From assembly GCA_017404665.1 (NCBI GenBank), contig JAFRBX010000041.1:1-43959 (forward strand): DNA of 43,959 nt, in the 5' to 3' direction. The notes below the pieces were generated by a model. That model searched no databases, was not told the origin of the DNA, and saw only the letters and a list, made by a program, of their open reading frames with translations. Shown here one piece after another: positions 31,791 to 40,478 of the stretch (position 1 is the stretch's first letter; the number at the start of each line of letters is the position of its first letter). The stretch is from Ruminococcus sp. Its GTDB lineage: Bacteria > Bacillota > Clostridia > Oscillospirales > Acutalibacteraceae. A program made the position numbers and the translations under genes.

Positions 31791-33057
31791 TCAAAGCTCC
31801 TCTGCAGTACTTCGCCTTCAGCGCCTTGACGTCGCCGCCAAGGTAGATCGCTCTCTCCAACCGTTCCCTGAGCGACAGCGGCTGGGGATGGGGGAGAAGG
31901 CTGTCGTCGATCACGATCGCGTCGAATTCATAGCCCTTTTCAAAAGAGCCGACCTTGCCGAAGAAGGAGCCGCCGCCCTTGGTCGCCATGTAAAAGACCT
32001 CGGCGACATTCAGCGGCTTGCTGTGCTGATCGACCAGCCGCCAGTACAGGCGGCTGACCTGCAGCGCGTCCACCATCGCGGTGAAGATGCTCTCGCTGTG
32101 ACCGCCCGCGACGTCCGAGCCCAGTCCGATGTGCATATCCATATCCAGATACCTTCTGACCGGCGCCGCGCCCGAGGCGACGTTCATGTTCGACGCGGGA
32201 CAGTGGGCGATGTACACGCCGTTTTCCTTCATGCGGGCGATCTCGTCATCGTCCGAGTACACACAGTGCGCCATCACGGTTTGTGTATGATTGCCGAACA
32301 GCCCGAAGCGGTCGTAGGTATCGCCGTAGTTTTTTGCCTGCGGGCACAGCTCGCGCACCCATTCCACCTCGCCGGGGTTCTCGCTCAGGTGCGACTGCAC
32401 GCGCACATCGTATTTTTTTGCCAGCTCCCCCAGACCCTGCATCAGCTCGTCGGTGCAGGAGGGCGTAAAGCGCGGGGTGATGATCGGATGGGTATTTTTG
32501 TATAGCTCCTTCGTATCGAGGATGAAGCGCTCCGTATCGGCGAGGGACGCCTCTGCGCTTTCCTCGCGCAGCTCGTCGGGCGAGTTGCGGTCCATGTTGA
32601 CCTTGCCGACGAAGCTGACGGCGCCCGTGTCCTCCAGCATATCCATCAACAGCTCGGTCGACCCTCTGTGCAGGGTGCCGAAGACGCACAGCCGCGTGGT
32701 CGCGCTCTTCTTCACTGCTTTGGTAAAGATGTGGTAAGCTCTGTACGCGTAGGTGAGATCCCAGTATTTCGCCTCTTCGGGAAAGGCGTAGGTGTTCAGC
32801 CAGTCGAGCAGCTCCCGGTCCATGCCCAGCCCGCGATAGGCATACTGCGGCGCGTGGATGTGCAGATCGACCATGCCGGGCATGACCAGCCTCCCGCTGC
32901 AGTCGTGCACGGGCAGATGGGCGTATTGTTCGGGAATTTGGCTGAAAACGCCTGCGCACAAGCCGTTTTCGCAGATCAAATATGCGTTTTCCAATGTGCG
33001 CAGATCGTTTTTATCGGCGCTGTAGCAGACGTCACCGTGTATGATAAAGCTGTTCAT
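31780..33057 (-). CDS. guaD: guanine deaminase
   Basis: Hydrolyses guanine to xanthine and ammonia. The ATG at 33057 (MNSFIIHGDVCYSADKND) follows CGGAGGATCACG; 425 residues, typical. Metal-dependent amidohydrolase signatures: PGMVDLHIHAPQYAYRGLGMD and LLDWLNTYAFPEEAKY, which are characteristic of guanine deaminase, then RFTPSC, VQSHLSEN, HCVYSDDDE, HCPASNMN, and GLGSDVAGG. The last residues (ALISG) and the stop come from the repeat at 31654-31790. It diverges from the BMP importer operon and so pairs with base uptake. A related SsnA-type amidohydrolase is a less likely alternative. Confidence 0.92.
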   Translation of the reverse strand: MNSFIIHGDVCYSADKNDLRTLENAYLICENGLCAGVFSQIPEQYAHLPVHDCSGRLVMPGMVDLHIHAPQYAYRGLGMDRELLDWLNTYAFPEEAKYWDLTYAYRAYHIFTKAVKKSATTRLCVFGTLHRGSTELLMDMLEDTGAVSFVGKVNMDRNSPDELREESAEASLADTERFILDTKELYKNTHPIITPRFTPSCTDELMQGLGELAKKYDVRVQSHLSENPGEVEWVRELCPQAKNYGDTYDRFGLFGNHTQTVMAHCVYSDDDEIARMKENGVYIAHCPASNMNVASGAAPVRRYLDMDMHIGLGSDVAGGHSESIFTAMVDALQVSRLYWRLVDQHSKPLNVAEVFYMATKGGGSFFGKVGSFEKGYEFDAIVIDDSLLPHPQPLSLRERLERAIYLGGDVKALKAKYCRGALISG

Positions 33058-33095
33058 CGTGATCCTCCGTATAATGGGAGATAGTTTATTATAAA

Positions 33096-33140
33096 TAGTC
33101 ATTGCGAAGCCCTTTAGGGCTGTGGCAATCTCAACCGAAT
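33096..33140. repeat. GTCATTGCGA...TGGCAATCTC palindromic repeat, copy 3
   Basis: Nearly identical to the copy at 4537-4579. It lies in the 5' untranslated region of guaD, where it would form a hairpin. Confidence 0.85.
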
Positions 33141-33167
33141 CTATACTGTGGCAGTTTATTTATCCTT

Positions 33168-33196
33168 ATTATAACGCGTACCGCCCGCAGTTGCAA
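33168..33196 (-). promoter_or_regulatory. promoter of guaD
   Basis: TTGCAA (33196-33191), 17-bp spacer, TATAAT (33173-33168) on the minus strand. Confidence 0.75.
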
Positions 33197-33315
33197 CCGT
33201 ATTAATATGCGAATACAGAAATATTGAATAGCAATATCAGAGCGTTTTGTTCACACTTTGTTAAAAATGATAAAATAAATCGCATTATCCGAAACAATTT
33301 TTACGAAAATTTCAA

Positions 33316-33374
33316 TTGCCAACGATTGGAGGATTATGTATAATGATTCTGTAAGCGTGTTCCCGATTTGGGAA
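33316..33374 (+). promoter_or_regulatory. promoter and leader dyad of the BMP importer operon
   Basis: TTGCCA 33316-33321, 17-bp spacer, TATAAT 33339-33344. A TTCCC-GATTT-GGGAA dyad at 33360-33374 lies just past the expected start and could be an operator. The ~60-nt leader is too short for a purine riboswitch. Confidence 0.65.
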
Positions 33375-33413
33375 TACCTGTAAAAATCCTTTATATTAAT
33401 TCAGGAGGAAAAA

Positions 33414-34685
33414 ATGAAGAAAATTATTGCTTTAGTACTGGCTGTTCTCTTCGTATGCGGTGCGCTCGCGGCTTGCGGCGGGACTACCACCCCTACGACC
33501 GATGACGGCGCTGCCACCAAGGACGAGACTCCCGCTGCGAACGCTGATTTCAAGGCAGGCGTCGTACTGGTAGGCGACGAGAACGAGGGCTACACCTTCG
33601 CTCACATGGAAGGCATCAAGGGCGCCGCTCAGAAGCTCGGTATTGCTGACGACCAGATCATCTGGAAGTACAACATCCCCGAGGACGAGCAGTGCAAGGA
33701 CGCTTGCGACGACCTCGTAGGTCAGGGCTGCTCCGTGATCTTCACCAACTCTTACGGTCACCAGAGCTACACCCAGCAGGCTGCCGAGGAGTATCCGGAC
33801 GTACAGTTCGTTGCGATGACCGGCGATACCGCTAAGGCTTCGGGTCTCGAGAACTTCTCTAACGCTTTCACCCTCGTTTATGAGTCCAGATACGTATCCG
33901 GCGTTGTTGCGGGCATGAAGCTCCAGCAGCTGATCGACGACGGCAAGGTCGCCGACGAGAACATGGACGAAGACGGCAACATCAAGATCGGTTATGTAGG
34001 CGCTTATCCCTACGCTGAGGTTGTTTCCGGCTACACCGCTTTCTATCTCGGCATCAAGAGCATCGTTGAGAACGTTGCCATGGATGTTCAGTACACCAAC
34101 TCTTGGTTCGATATGGTCGCTGAAGGCGCTGCTGCCGACGCTCTGATGGCTCGCGGCTGCATCATCATCGGTCAGCATGCCGACTCCACCGGCGCTCCCT
34201 CTGCTGTACAGGCTGCTCTGGACGGCGGCAAGGAAGTTTATTCCGTAGGCTACAACGTTGACATGCTGTCTGTTGCTCCTACCGCTGCTCTGACCTCCGC
34301 TACCAACAACTGGGCTGTTTACTATGAGTATGCACTTGCTGCCGCTATGAACGGTGACAAGATCGAAACCAACTGGGCAGAAGGCTATCTGACCGACGCT
34401 GTTGCGATCACCGCTCTGGGCGAGTCCTGCGCTGAAGGCACTCAGGAGAAGGTCGACGAGGTTATCGCCGCGATCCAGTCCGGCGAGCTGCATGTTTTTG
34501 ATCAGGACAGCTTCACCGTAGGCGGCGAGAAGGTTGAGGAAGCTTTCGCTACCGATACCGACGGCGACTTTGTTCCGGACGCTGACAACGCGATGTTCGA
34601 CGGCTACTATCATGAGTCTTACTTCCAGTCTGCTCCGTCCTTCCAGCTGAGAATCGACGGCATCACAGAGCTGAACAACAACTAA
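33414..34685 (+). CDS. BMP-family lipoprotein, substrate-binding protein of a nucleobase/nucleoside ABC importer
   Basis: Extracytoplasmic binding protein anchored by lipid. The ATG at 33414 follows AGGAGGAAAAA. A lipoprotein signal peptide ends LAAC (lipobox, Cys near residue 21), then a Thr/Ala-rich linker. The PBP1 (BMP/PnrA) fold shows GVVLVGDENEGYTFAHMEGIKGAA, VIFTNSYGHQ, IKIGYVGAYPYAEVVSGYTAFYLG and GCIIIGQHADSTGAPSAVQ. BMP proteins with these ATPase and permease partners import purine nucleosides or bases. Codon choice is biased toward GCT and GTT compared with neighbours, and a weak terminator follows, both suggesting strong expression. Substrate inferred from adjacent guanine and 8-oxoguanine deaminases. 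Confidence 0.9.
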   Translation: MKKIIALVLAVLFVCGALAACGGTTTPTTDDGAATKDETPAANADFKAGVVLVGDENEGYTFAHMEGIKGAAQKLGIADDQIIWKYNIPEDEQCKDACDDLVGQGCSVIFTNSYGHQSYTQQAAEEYPDVQFVAMTGDTAKASGLENFSNAFTLVYESRYVSGVVAGMKLQQLIDDGKVADENMDEDGNIKIGYVGAYPYAEVVSGYTAFYLGIKSIVENVAMDVQYTNSWFDMVAEGAAADALMARGCIIIGQHADSTGAPSAVQAALDGGKEVYSVGYNVDMLSVAPTAALTSATNNWAVYYEYALAAAMNGDKIETNWAEGYLTDAVAITALGESCAEGTQEKVDEVIAAIQSGELHVFDQDSFTVGGEKVEEAFATDTDGDFVPDADNAMFDGYYHESYFQSAPSFQLRIDGITELNNN

Positions 34686-34707
34686 TCTGTAACGACTGAA
34701 TAAGGTA

Positions 34708-34736
34708 AAGGGAAGCTGAAAATTCGGCTTCCCTTT
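34708..34736 (+). terminator. leaky terminator between binding protein and ATPase genes
   Basis: AAAGGGAAGC / GCTTCCCTTT, 10-bp stem, then only ATCC, so readthrough is expected. This pattern keeps the binding protein in excess over the membrane parts. Confidence 0.6.
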
Positions 34737-34752
34737 ATCCAGTTTATATTCC

Positions 34753-34896
34753 GGTTAAGAGTTAATAGTTAAGAGTGAAGAGCTGCGGGAAACGCTGACG
34801 CGTTTTGGATTGATAGTACGTTGGTTCTTCTCATATAATCGGGTGCGGATGTCCCGCCCTCCACTATTCACTATTCACTATTCACTCTTCACTAAG
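34753..34896. repeat. palindromic element with heptad-repeat arms, copy 3
   Basis: Arms GGTTAAGAGTTAATAGTTAA...GTGAAGAG and ACTATTCACTATTCAC...CTCTTCAC flank a core with GGGAAACGCTGACGCGTTTTG. It lies inside the importer operon. Confidence 0.75.
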
Positions 34897-34913
34897 ACAA
34901 GGGGGGTTAAGTT

Positions 34914-36476
34914 TTGGAAAACAACATTGCTGTCAGCATGAAGCATATCACCAAGGCGTTCGGTACCAAGGTCGTCGCGAACAAGGACGTATCCATGGAT
35001 ATCCGCAAGGGTGAGATCCTCGCGCTGCTCGGCGAAAACGGCTCCGGCAAAACGACCCTGATGAACATGCTCTCGGGCATCTACCATCAGGATTCGGGTC
35101 AGATCTTTGTCGGCGGGCAGGAGGTGCACATCACCTCGCCCAAGGACGCCTACGATCTCGGCATCGGCATGATCCATCAGCACTTCAAGCTGGTCGACGT
35201 CCTGACCGCCACCGAGAACGTCGCGCTGGGCATGGATAAAAAGAAAGCCAAGAACAACCGCGTGATCGCCAAGGCGATCGAGGATATCTGCAGCAAATAC
35301 GGCTTTGACGTTGACCCGAAGAAGAAGGTCTACAACATGACCGTATCCCAGAAGCAGACGCTGGAGATCGTCAAGACGCTCTACCGCGGCGCGAACATCC
35401 TGATCCTCGACGAGCCCACCGCCGTTCTGACGCCGCAGGAAACGGACAAGCTCTTTGCCGTTCTGCGCAACATGAAGGCGGACGGCAAGTCCATCATCAT
35501 CATCACCCATAAGCTGCACGAGGTGCTCGCGATCTCCGATCGCGTTTCGATCCTCCGCAAGGGCGAGTATATCGGCACCGTTCAGACGAGCGAGGCGACT
35601 GTCCAGTCGCTGACCGAAATGATGGTCGGTCAGAAGGTCGAGCTGGATATTGAGCGTCCCGAAATCGAGGATAAGCAGCTCAGGCTCTCGGTCGAGCACC
35701 TGACCTGTCTGGATAAATACGGCGTGACCGCGCTGGACGACGTGTCCTTCGACGCTTACGGCGGCGAGATCTTAGGTATCGCCGGTATCTCCGGCTCCGG
35801 TCAGAAACAGCTGCTCGAATCGATCGCGGGCCTGCAGGAGGCGCAGCCGGGCAGCTCCATCATCTATTTCAATCCCGAAACCGGCGAAAAGGAACAGATC
35901 ATCGGCAAGAACGTCACCCAGATCAAGAAGATGGGCGTCGCCCTCTCCTTTGTTCCCGAGGACAGACTCGGCATGGGTCTGGTCGGCACGATGGGCATGA
36001 CCGACAACATGATGCTCCGCTCCTATAAGAGAGGACATTCGATTTTTGCCGACCGCAAGGCGCCCCGCGACCTTGCCAATAAGGTCAAGGACGAGCTTGA
36101 GGTCATGACTCCGAGCATTCAGACGCCCGTGCGCAGGCTTTCCGGCGGCAACGTACAGAAGGTGCTCGTCGGCAGAGAGATCGCTTCCGAGCCTACCGTG
36201 CTGATGGCGGCTTACGCCGTGCGCGGCTTGGATATCAATACATCCTACACCATTTATCACCTCCTCAATGAGGAGAAAAAGAAGGGTACCGCCGTCATCT
36301 ATGTCGGCGAGGATCTGGACGTGCTGCTCGCGCTGTGCGACCGCATCGCCGTGCTGTGCGACGGCAAGCTCAACGGTATCGTGGACGGCAGGACCGTCAC
36401 GAAGGAAGAGGTCGGCGAGCTGATGACACATTTGAAGGAAACGGAGGTGACCGCAGATGACGGCAGCAACGCATAA
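34914..36476 (+). CDS. ABC importer ATP-binding protein, two ATPase domains (NupA/YufO-like)
   Basis: 520 residues with a TTG start at 34914, six bases after GGGGGGTT; MENNIAVSMKHITKAFG. Domain 1 has Walker A LLGENGSGKTTL, a degenerate signature (NMTVSQKQTLEIV) and Walker B LILDEPTAVLTPQE. Domain 2 has a degenerate P-loop (GIAGISGSGQKQLLE), the signature LSGGNVQKVLVGREI and VLMAAYAVRGLDI in place of Walker B, as is normal in this subfamily. It couples ATP hydrolysis to uptake through the two downstream permeases. It overlaps the first permease gene by 20 bp. Confidence 0.94.
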   Translation: MENNIAVSMKHITKAFGTKVVANKDVSMDIRKGEILALLGENGSGKTTLMNMLSGIYHQDSGQIFVGGQEVHITSPKDAYDLGIGMIHQHFKLVDVLTATENVALGMDKKKAKNNRVIAKAIEDICSKYGFDVDPKKKVYNMTVSQKQTLEIVKTLYRGANILILDEPTAVLTPQETDKLFAVLRNMKADGKSIIIITHKLHEVLAISDRVSILRKGEYIGTVQTSEATVQSLTEMMVGQKVELDIERPEIEDKQLRLSVEHLTCLDKYGVTALDDVSFDAYGGEILGIAGISGSGQKQLLESIAGLQEAQPGSSIIYFNPETGEKEQIIGKNVTQIKKMGVALSFVPEDRLGMGLVGTMGMTDNMMLRSYKRGHSIFADRKAPRDLANKVKDELEVMTPSIQTPVRRLSGGNVQKVLVGREIASEPTVLMAAYAVRGLDINTSYTIYHLLNEEKKKGTAVIYVGEDLDVLLALCDRIAVLCDGKLNGIVDGRTVTKEEVGELMTHLKETEVTADDGSNA

Positions 36477-37581
36477 AAGAGACCAGCTGGTGCGCATGGT
36501 GCGCCGCGAGACGATGCCGCTGTGGAAATCCGTCATGGTGCGCCTTATCGCGGTCGTCGCGTCTCTGCTGGTCGCCGGTGTGATCATTTATCTGCTCACG
36601 GGCGCCAGCCCCATAAAGGTATACGAATCCATGCTGCAGGGCGCCTTCGGCAATTCTGCGGCGAATTACGCGCAGAAGAGCTGGATCACCGTGCGCGATA
36701 CGATGATGCTCCTGTGTATCGCGGTGGGTTTAGCTCCCGCGTTCAAGATGAAATTTTGGAACATCGGCGCCGAGGGTCAGGTGCTCGTCGGCGGTATCGC
36801 TACCGCGGCTTGCATGATCTATCTCAAGAACCTGCCGCCTGTACTCTTGTTCCTCTGCATGGTCGGCGCTTCGCTGCTGGCGGGCGCTGTCTGGGGTCTG
36901 CTCCCCGCCGTGTTCAAGGCAAAATGGGACACCAACGAGACCCTCTTCACTCTGATGATGAACTATGTCGCCTTTCAGCTGACGTCCTTCTTCGTCGCCA
37001 AATGGGAGAACCCCATCGGCTCCAACAAGGTCGGCATCATCAACCAAGGGGCGCAGAACCAGCAGGGCTGGTTCCCCTCGATCTTCGGTCAGGATTATAT
37101 GCTCAACGTCATCCTCGTCATGGCGCTGACCGTCGGGATGTTCTTCTACCTCAAGTATTCTAAGCAGGGCTATGAGATCGCCGTCATCGGTGATTCTCAG
37201 AACACCGCCCGCTATGCCGGTATCTCGGTCAAAAAGGTCATCATCCGCACCATGCTGATCTCCGGCGCGATCTGCGGTCTGGCGGGCTTCATCACCGTGT
37301 CCGGCTCCGCGCATACCATTTCTACCTCTACCGCCGGCGGCAAGGGCTTCACCGCGATCATCGTCGCGTGGCTGGCGAAGTTCAACACCTTTACCATGAT
37401 CTTAGTCGCGCTGCTGATCACCGTGCTCGACAAGGGCGCGATCCAGGTAGCGACCCAGTTCAATATCAGCAAGGATATGTCCAACATGATCACGGGCATC
37501 ATCCTGTTCTTCATCATCGGCTCCGAGTTCTTCATCAACTACAAGCTGATAATGCGTAAAAAAGAGAAGGAGGCGGCGTAA
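36457..37581 (+). CDS. ABC importer permease 1 (NupB/YufP-like)
   Basis: 374 residues; the ATG at 36457 has GGAGGTGACCGCAG ahead, inside the end of the ATPase gene. About nine to ten hydrophobic segments, starting LIAVVASLLVAGVIIYLLTG. BPD-transporter family 2 features: APAFKMKFWNIGAEGQVLVGG, NETLFTLMMNYVAFQLTSFF, the EAA-like cytoplasmic loop GDSQNTARYAGISVKKVIIR, and GGKGFTAIIVAWLAKFN. Forms a heteromeric channel with permease 2, whose ATG follows directly on this gene's TAA. Confidence 0.93.
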   Translation: MTAATHKRDQLVRMVRRETMPLWKSVMVRLIAVVASLLVAGVIIYLLTGASPIKVYESMLQGAFGNSAANYAQKSWITVRDTMMLLCIAVGLAPAFKMKFWNIGAEGQVLVGGIATAACMIYLKNLPPVLLFLCMVGASLLAGAVWGLLPAVFKAKWDTNETLFTLMMNYVAFQLTSFFVAKWENPIGSNKVGIINQGAQNQQGWFPSIFGQDYMLNVILVMALTVGMFFYLKYSKQGYEIAVIGDSQNTARYAGISVKKVIIRTMLISGAICGLAGFITVSGSAHTISTSTAGGKGFTAIIVAWLAKFNTFTMILVALLITVLDKGAIQVATQFNISKDMSNMITGIILFFIIGSEFFINYKLIMRKKEKEAA

Positions 37582-38568
37582 ATGGTAGGATTTATCTCCC
37601 TGTTCCAGCAGGCGGTCGTCTTCGGCACCATCATCATGTTCGGCGCTGTCGGTGAGATCATCACCGAAAAGAGCGGCAACCTCAACCTCGGCGTGCCCGG
37701 TATCATGTACCTGGGCGGTATCTCCTCTCTGATCGGCGTGTTCTTCTACGAGAATTCGACCGATAACCCCAGCAAGCTCGTATGCGCGCTGATCGCCATC
37801 CTGTGCGCGTTCCTCGCGGCGGCGCTGGGCGGTCTGATCTTCAGCTTTCTGACCATCACCCTCAGAGCCAATCAGAACGTCACCGGTCTGACGCTGACCA
37901 TCTTCGGCTCGGGCGTCGCGAACTTCTTCGGCGGCTCGCTGAACCAGCTGTCCGGCGGCGTCGGTCAGCTCCGCGTTCCCGCTACCTCCGACGCGTTCCG
38001 CACCCAGCTGCCCGGTCTGTCCTCGATCGGCGGCGCTGTGGGCAAGATGTTCTTCCAATACGGCTGGCTCGCTTATGTCGCGATCGTCGTCGCGATCCTC
38101 GCTCAGGTGTTCCTGAGCAAAAGCCGCGCGGGTCTGAACCTGCGCGCGGTCGGCGAGAACCCCGCTACCGCTGACGCGGCGGGCATCAACGTCACCCTGT
38201 ACAAGTACCTCGCCACCTGCATCGGCGCGGGTATCTCGGGTCTGGGCGGATTGTACTACGTCATGGACTTCACACAGGGCAAATGGGCGAACGACGGCAC
38301 CGTCGAGAGTCTCGGCTGGCTCGCTGTCGCACTGGTCATCTTCACCACATGGCGTCCCAAGAACGCGATCTGGGGCTCCTACCTCTTCGGTATCCTCTAC
38401 TGGGTCTATATGTACATCGTCGGTATCTCCCGCGCGTCTCAGGAGCTGTTCAAGATGCTGCCCTACGTGGTCACCATCATCGTACTGATCTTCATCTCCC
38501 TGAGGAAGAAGCGCGAGAACCAGCCGCCAGAGGCGCTGGGTCTGTCGTACTTCCGCGAAGATAGGTAG
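37582..38568 (+). CDS. ABC importer permease 2 (NupC/YufQ-like)
   Basis: 328 residues; the ATG at 37582 touches the stop of permease 1, with AAGGAGG 7 bp ahead. Signature stretches: FGAVGEIITEKSGNLNLGVPGIMYLGG, LRANQNVTGLTLTIFGSGVANFFGG, the coupling-loop GENPATADAAGINVTLYKYL, and LGWLAVALVIFTTWRPKNAIWG. About eight membrane segments. Last gene of the importer operon; an 8-oxoguanine deaminase follows after a large palindromic element. Confidence 0.93.
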   Translation: MVGFISLFQQAVVFGTIIMFGAVGEIITEKSGNLNLGVPGIMYLGGISSLIGVFFYENSTDNPSKLVCALIAILCAFLAAALGGLIFSFLTITLRANQNVTGLTLTIFGSGVANFFGGSLNQLSGGVGQLRVPATSDAFRTQLPGLSSIGGAVGKMFFQYGWLAYVAIVVAILAQVFLSKSRAGLNLRAVGENPATADAAGINVTLYKYLATCIGAGISGLGGLYYVMDFTQGKWANDGTVESLGWLAVALVIFTTWRPKNAIWGSYLFGILYWVYMYIVGISRASQELFKMLPYVVTIIVLIFISLRKKRENQPPEALGLSYFREDR

Positions 38569-38569
38569 T

Positions 38570-38840
38570 TTCGCTTCGCTCAAAAGAATAACGAAAACGT
38601 TTATACCGCCCCCTCTGACGGACACGCGTGTCACGGGGGTTGGGGGAGAGATAACGCTGCATTGTTGTAACACACCGTCTTTTTGACTCAAGCCGACATG
38701 GAAATATCATTGCATACGGTATTGAGTCAGGCGTTTCAAAGGAACTGTAACGCTGCGTTATCTCTCCCCCGCGGTTTATACGGTATTCTCTATCCATTCT
38801 TTTCGTTCGCTTGCCCCCTCGTCAGAGGGGGCGCTGACAT
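38570..38840. repeat. nested compound palindromic element
   Basis: Outer pair GCCCCCTCTGACG (38611) with CGTCAGAGGGGGC (38826). Next pair GGGGGAGAGATAACGCTGCA...TGTAAC (38643) with TGTAACGCTGCGTTATCTCTCCCCC (38746-38770; shortened comparison). Inner pair TTGACTCAA with ATTGAGTCA. The nesting suggests one palindromic element inserted in another. No coding sequence. Confidence 0.75.
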
Positions 38841-38880
38841 TTGCGACTGGATCATCCTATATCAATTGAAAGGCAATACT

Positions 38881-40239
38881 ATGACTTTACTGCTGAAAAA
38901 CCTGCGCTCCGTAGTGACCTGCGACGCGGATAACCTTGTGCTCGGCGGCGTCGACATCCTGTGTGAAAACGGCGTCATTACCGATATCGGCAAAAAACTT
39001 CAGAAAACCGCCGACAGGGTGATCGACGGGACGCATCTGCTGTGCTATCCGGGACTCGTCAACACCCATCATCATTTTTACCAGATCTTTTCGCGCAATC
39101 TGCCGCAGGTGCAGGGCTTACAGCTCTTTGACTGGCTGACCGCGCTGTACACGATCTGGGAGCGGCTCGACCCCGAGCTTGTTTATCTGAGCTCACAGTG
39201 CGCGCTGGCGGCGCTGATGAAGTCCGGCTGCACCACGGCATTTGACCACCATTACGTGTTCCCCGGGGCGAGCAGCCTCGATCTGCTGGACGCCCAGTTC
39301 TCGGCGGCGGATGCCTTGGGCGCGCGGATGGCGGCGTCCCGCGGCTCGATGAACCTCTCTCAAAAGGAAGGCGGTCTGCCGCCCGACAGTGTGGTGCAGA
39401 CCACCGACGCGATATTAAAGGACAGTCAGGCGGCTGTCGAGAAGTACCACGACCGCTCCTTCGGCGCGATGCACACGGTCGCGCTGGCGCCCTGCTCGCC
39501 GTTCTCTGCGTCCTCCGATCTGTATCGCGAGAGCGCAAAGCTCGCGCGCGAGCTCGGCGTGTGCCTGCACACCCATCTGTGCGAAACGCTTGACGAGGAA
39601 AACTACACTCTCTCTGCGTTCGGCATGCGTCCGCTCGACTATATGCAGAGCCTCGGCTTCATCGGCAGTGACGTCTGGTACGCCCACGGCATCCACTTCA
39701 ACGACGAGGAGCTGAAAGTATTGGCGGACACCGGCACGGGCGTCGCCCACTGCCCCGCCTCCAACATGAAGCTCGCTTCCGGCGCGGCAAGGATCCCGGA
39801 TATGCTGCGGCTGGGCGTGCCCGTATCGCTCGCCGTGGACGGCTCCGCCTCCAACGACGGCAGCGACCTGCTGCAGGAGCTCAGGCTCGGCTACCTGCTC
39901 GGCAGGGTGATATACGGCGATGACGCGCCTACTGCCTACGATTACCTCAAGATAGCGACAAATGGAGGCGCGCGCGTCCTCGGCAGGTCGGACATCGGCA
40001 GTATCGAAATCGGCAAATGCGCCGATCTGTTCATGGTCGACAGCCGGCGGCTCGATATCGTCGGCGCGTCCTACAGCCCCGAAAATCTCCCGGCGGCGGT
40101 CGGCTTCTCCGGCGCGGCGGATTACACCGTTGTGAACGGCGAAGTGACCGTCGAGAACGGCAGGCTGACCATGATCGACGAAGAAAAGCTCGCCTTTGAC
40201 AGCGAGCGGAAAATCAAAGAGTATCTCGGTTTAATTTGA
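38881..40239 (+). CDS. 8-oxoguanine deaminase-like amidohydrolase
   Basis: 452 residues; the ATG at 38881 follows GAAAGGCAATACT. Metal-dependent amidohydrolase: NTHHHFYQIFSRNLPQVQGLQLFDWLTALYTIWERLDPE matches the 8-oxoguanine deaminase / hydroxydechloroatrazine ethylaminohydrolase group. Later motifs are AFDHHYVFPG, LHTHLCET, YAHGIHFNDEE, HCPASNMKLASG, and LAVDGSASNDGSDLLQE. 8-oxoguanine deamination gives uric acid and ammonia, so beside guanine deaminase and a nucleobase importer the call is coherent. SsnA- or isoguanine-type substrates cannot be excluded. Confidence 0.85.
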   Translation: MTLLLKNLRSVVTCDADNLVLGGVDILCENGVITDIGKKLQKTADRVIDGTHLLCYPGLVNTHHHFYQIFSRNLPQVQGLQLFDWLTALYTIWERLDPELVYLSSQCALAALMKSGCTTAFDHHYVFPGASSLDLLDAQFSAADALGARMAASRGSMNLSQKEGGLPPDSVVQTTDAILKDSQAAVEKYHDRSFGAMHTVALAPCSPFSASSDLYRESAKLARELGVCLHTHLCETLDEENYTLSAFGMRPLDYMQSLGFIGSDVWYAHGIHFNDEELKVLADTGTGVAHCPASNMKLASGAARIPDMLRLGVPVSLAVDGSASNDGSDLLQELRLGYLLGRVIYGDDAPTAYDYLKIATNGGARVLGRSDIGSIEIGKCADLFMVDSRRLDIVGASYSPENLPAAVGFSGAADYTVVNGEVTVENGRLTMIDEEKLAFDSERKIKEYLGLI

Positions 40240-40267
40240 ATATATGATTGAATCTGAAAAAAAAGAA

Positions 40268-40295
40268 ACGGACAGGTTTGCGCCTGTCCGTTTTA
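40268..40295 (+). terminator. terminator of the importer-deaminase unit
   Basis: ACGGACAGG-TTTGCG-CCTGTCCGT then TTTAG; strong 9-bp stem. Confidence 0.82.
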
Positions 40296-40317
40296 GTCGT
40301 TTATTTGAAGTTCAATG

Positions 40318-40425
40318 TATCCCCGCGGGTTTGCCGGAAAAGGAGACGCATCCCCGCGGGTCAGAATGATATAGGTTATACTATACGTCAGTGCGCAGAA
40401 AATGTGACGCGTCACCGCGGGTCAG
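40318..40425. repeat. three TCCCCGCGGGT-type direct repeats
   Basis: TATCCCCGCGGGTT (40317), CATCCCCGCGGGTC (40348) and CGTCACCGCGGGTC (40407). Each holds the palindrome CCCGCGGG or a one-base variant. Spacings of 31 and 59 bp are roughly in a 1:2 ratio. No gene lies here. Confidence 0.6.
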
Positions 40426-40459
40426 TTGATGAAAAGAACAAACTGCGTGAGTGCGCGGC

Positions 40460-40478
40460 AAAAAAGGCACGCGTGCCT
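40460..40478 (-). terminator. terminator of the second glnN
   Basis: Minus strand AGGCA-CGCG-TGCCT then TTTTTT. The stem overlaps the last base pairs of the coding sequence. Confidence 0.78.

Noticed and set aside
33345-33413. Purine riboswitch before the BMP importer
   Set aside because: The leader is about 60 nt and lacks the conserved purine aptamer core; only a short dyad is present.
33432-34613. 393-codon minus-strand frame opposite the BMP lipoprotein gene
   Set aside because: Mirror of a strongly codon-biased gene; no recognisable domain and the plus-strand product is a clear lipoprotein.
37402-38691. 429-codon open frame on the minus strand across both permease genes
   Set aside because: It is antisense to two clear membrane permeases. 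The product is an Asp/Arg/Gln-rich low-complexity shadow of G+C-rich codons and has no ribosome site.
38683-38880. N-terminal extension of the 8-oxoguanine deaminase gene
   Set aside because: The upstream in-frame part is translated palindromic repeat; the ATG at 38881 with GAAAGG ahead fits the family start.
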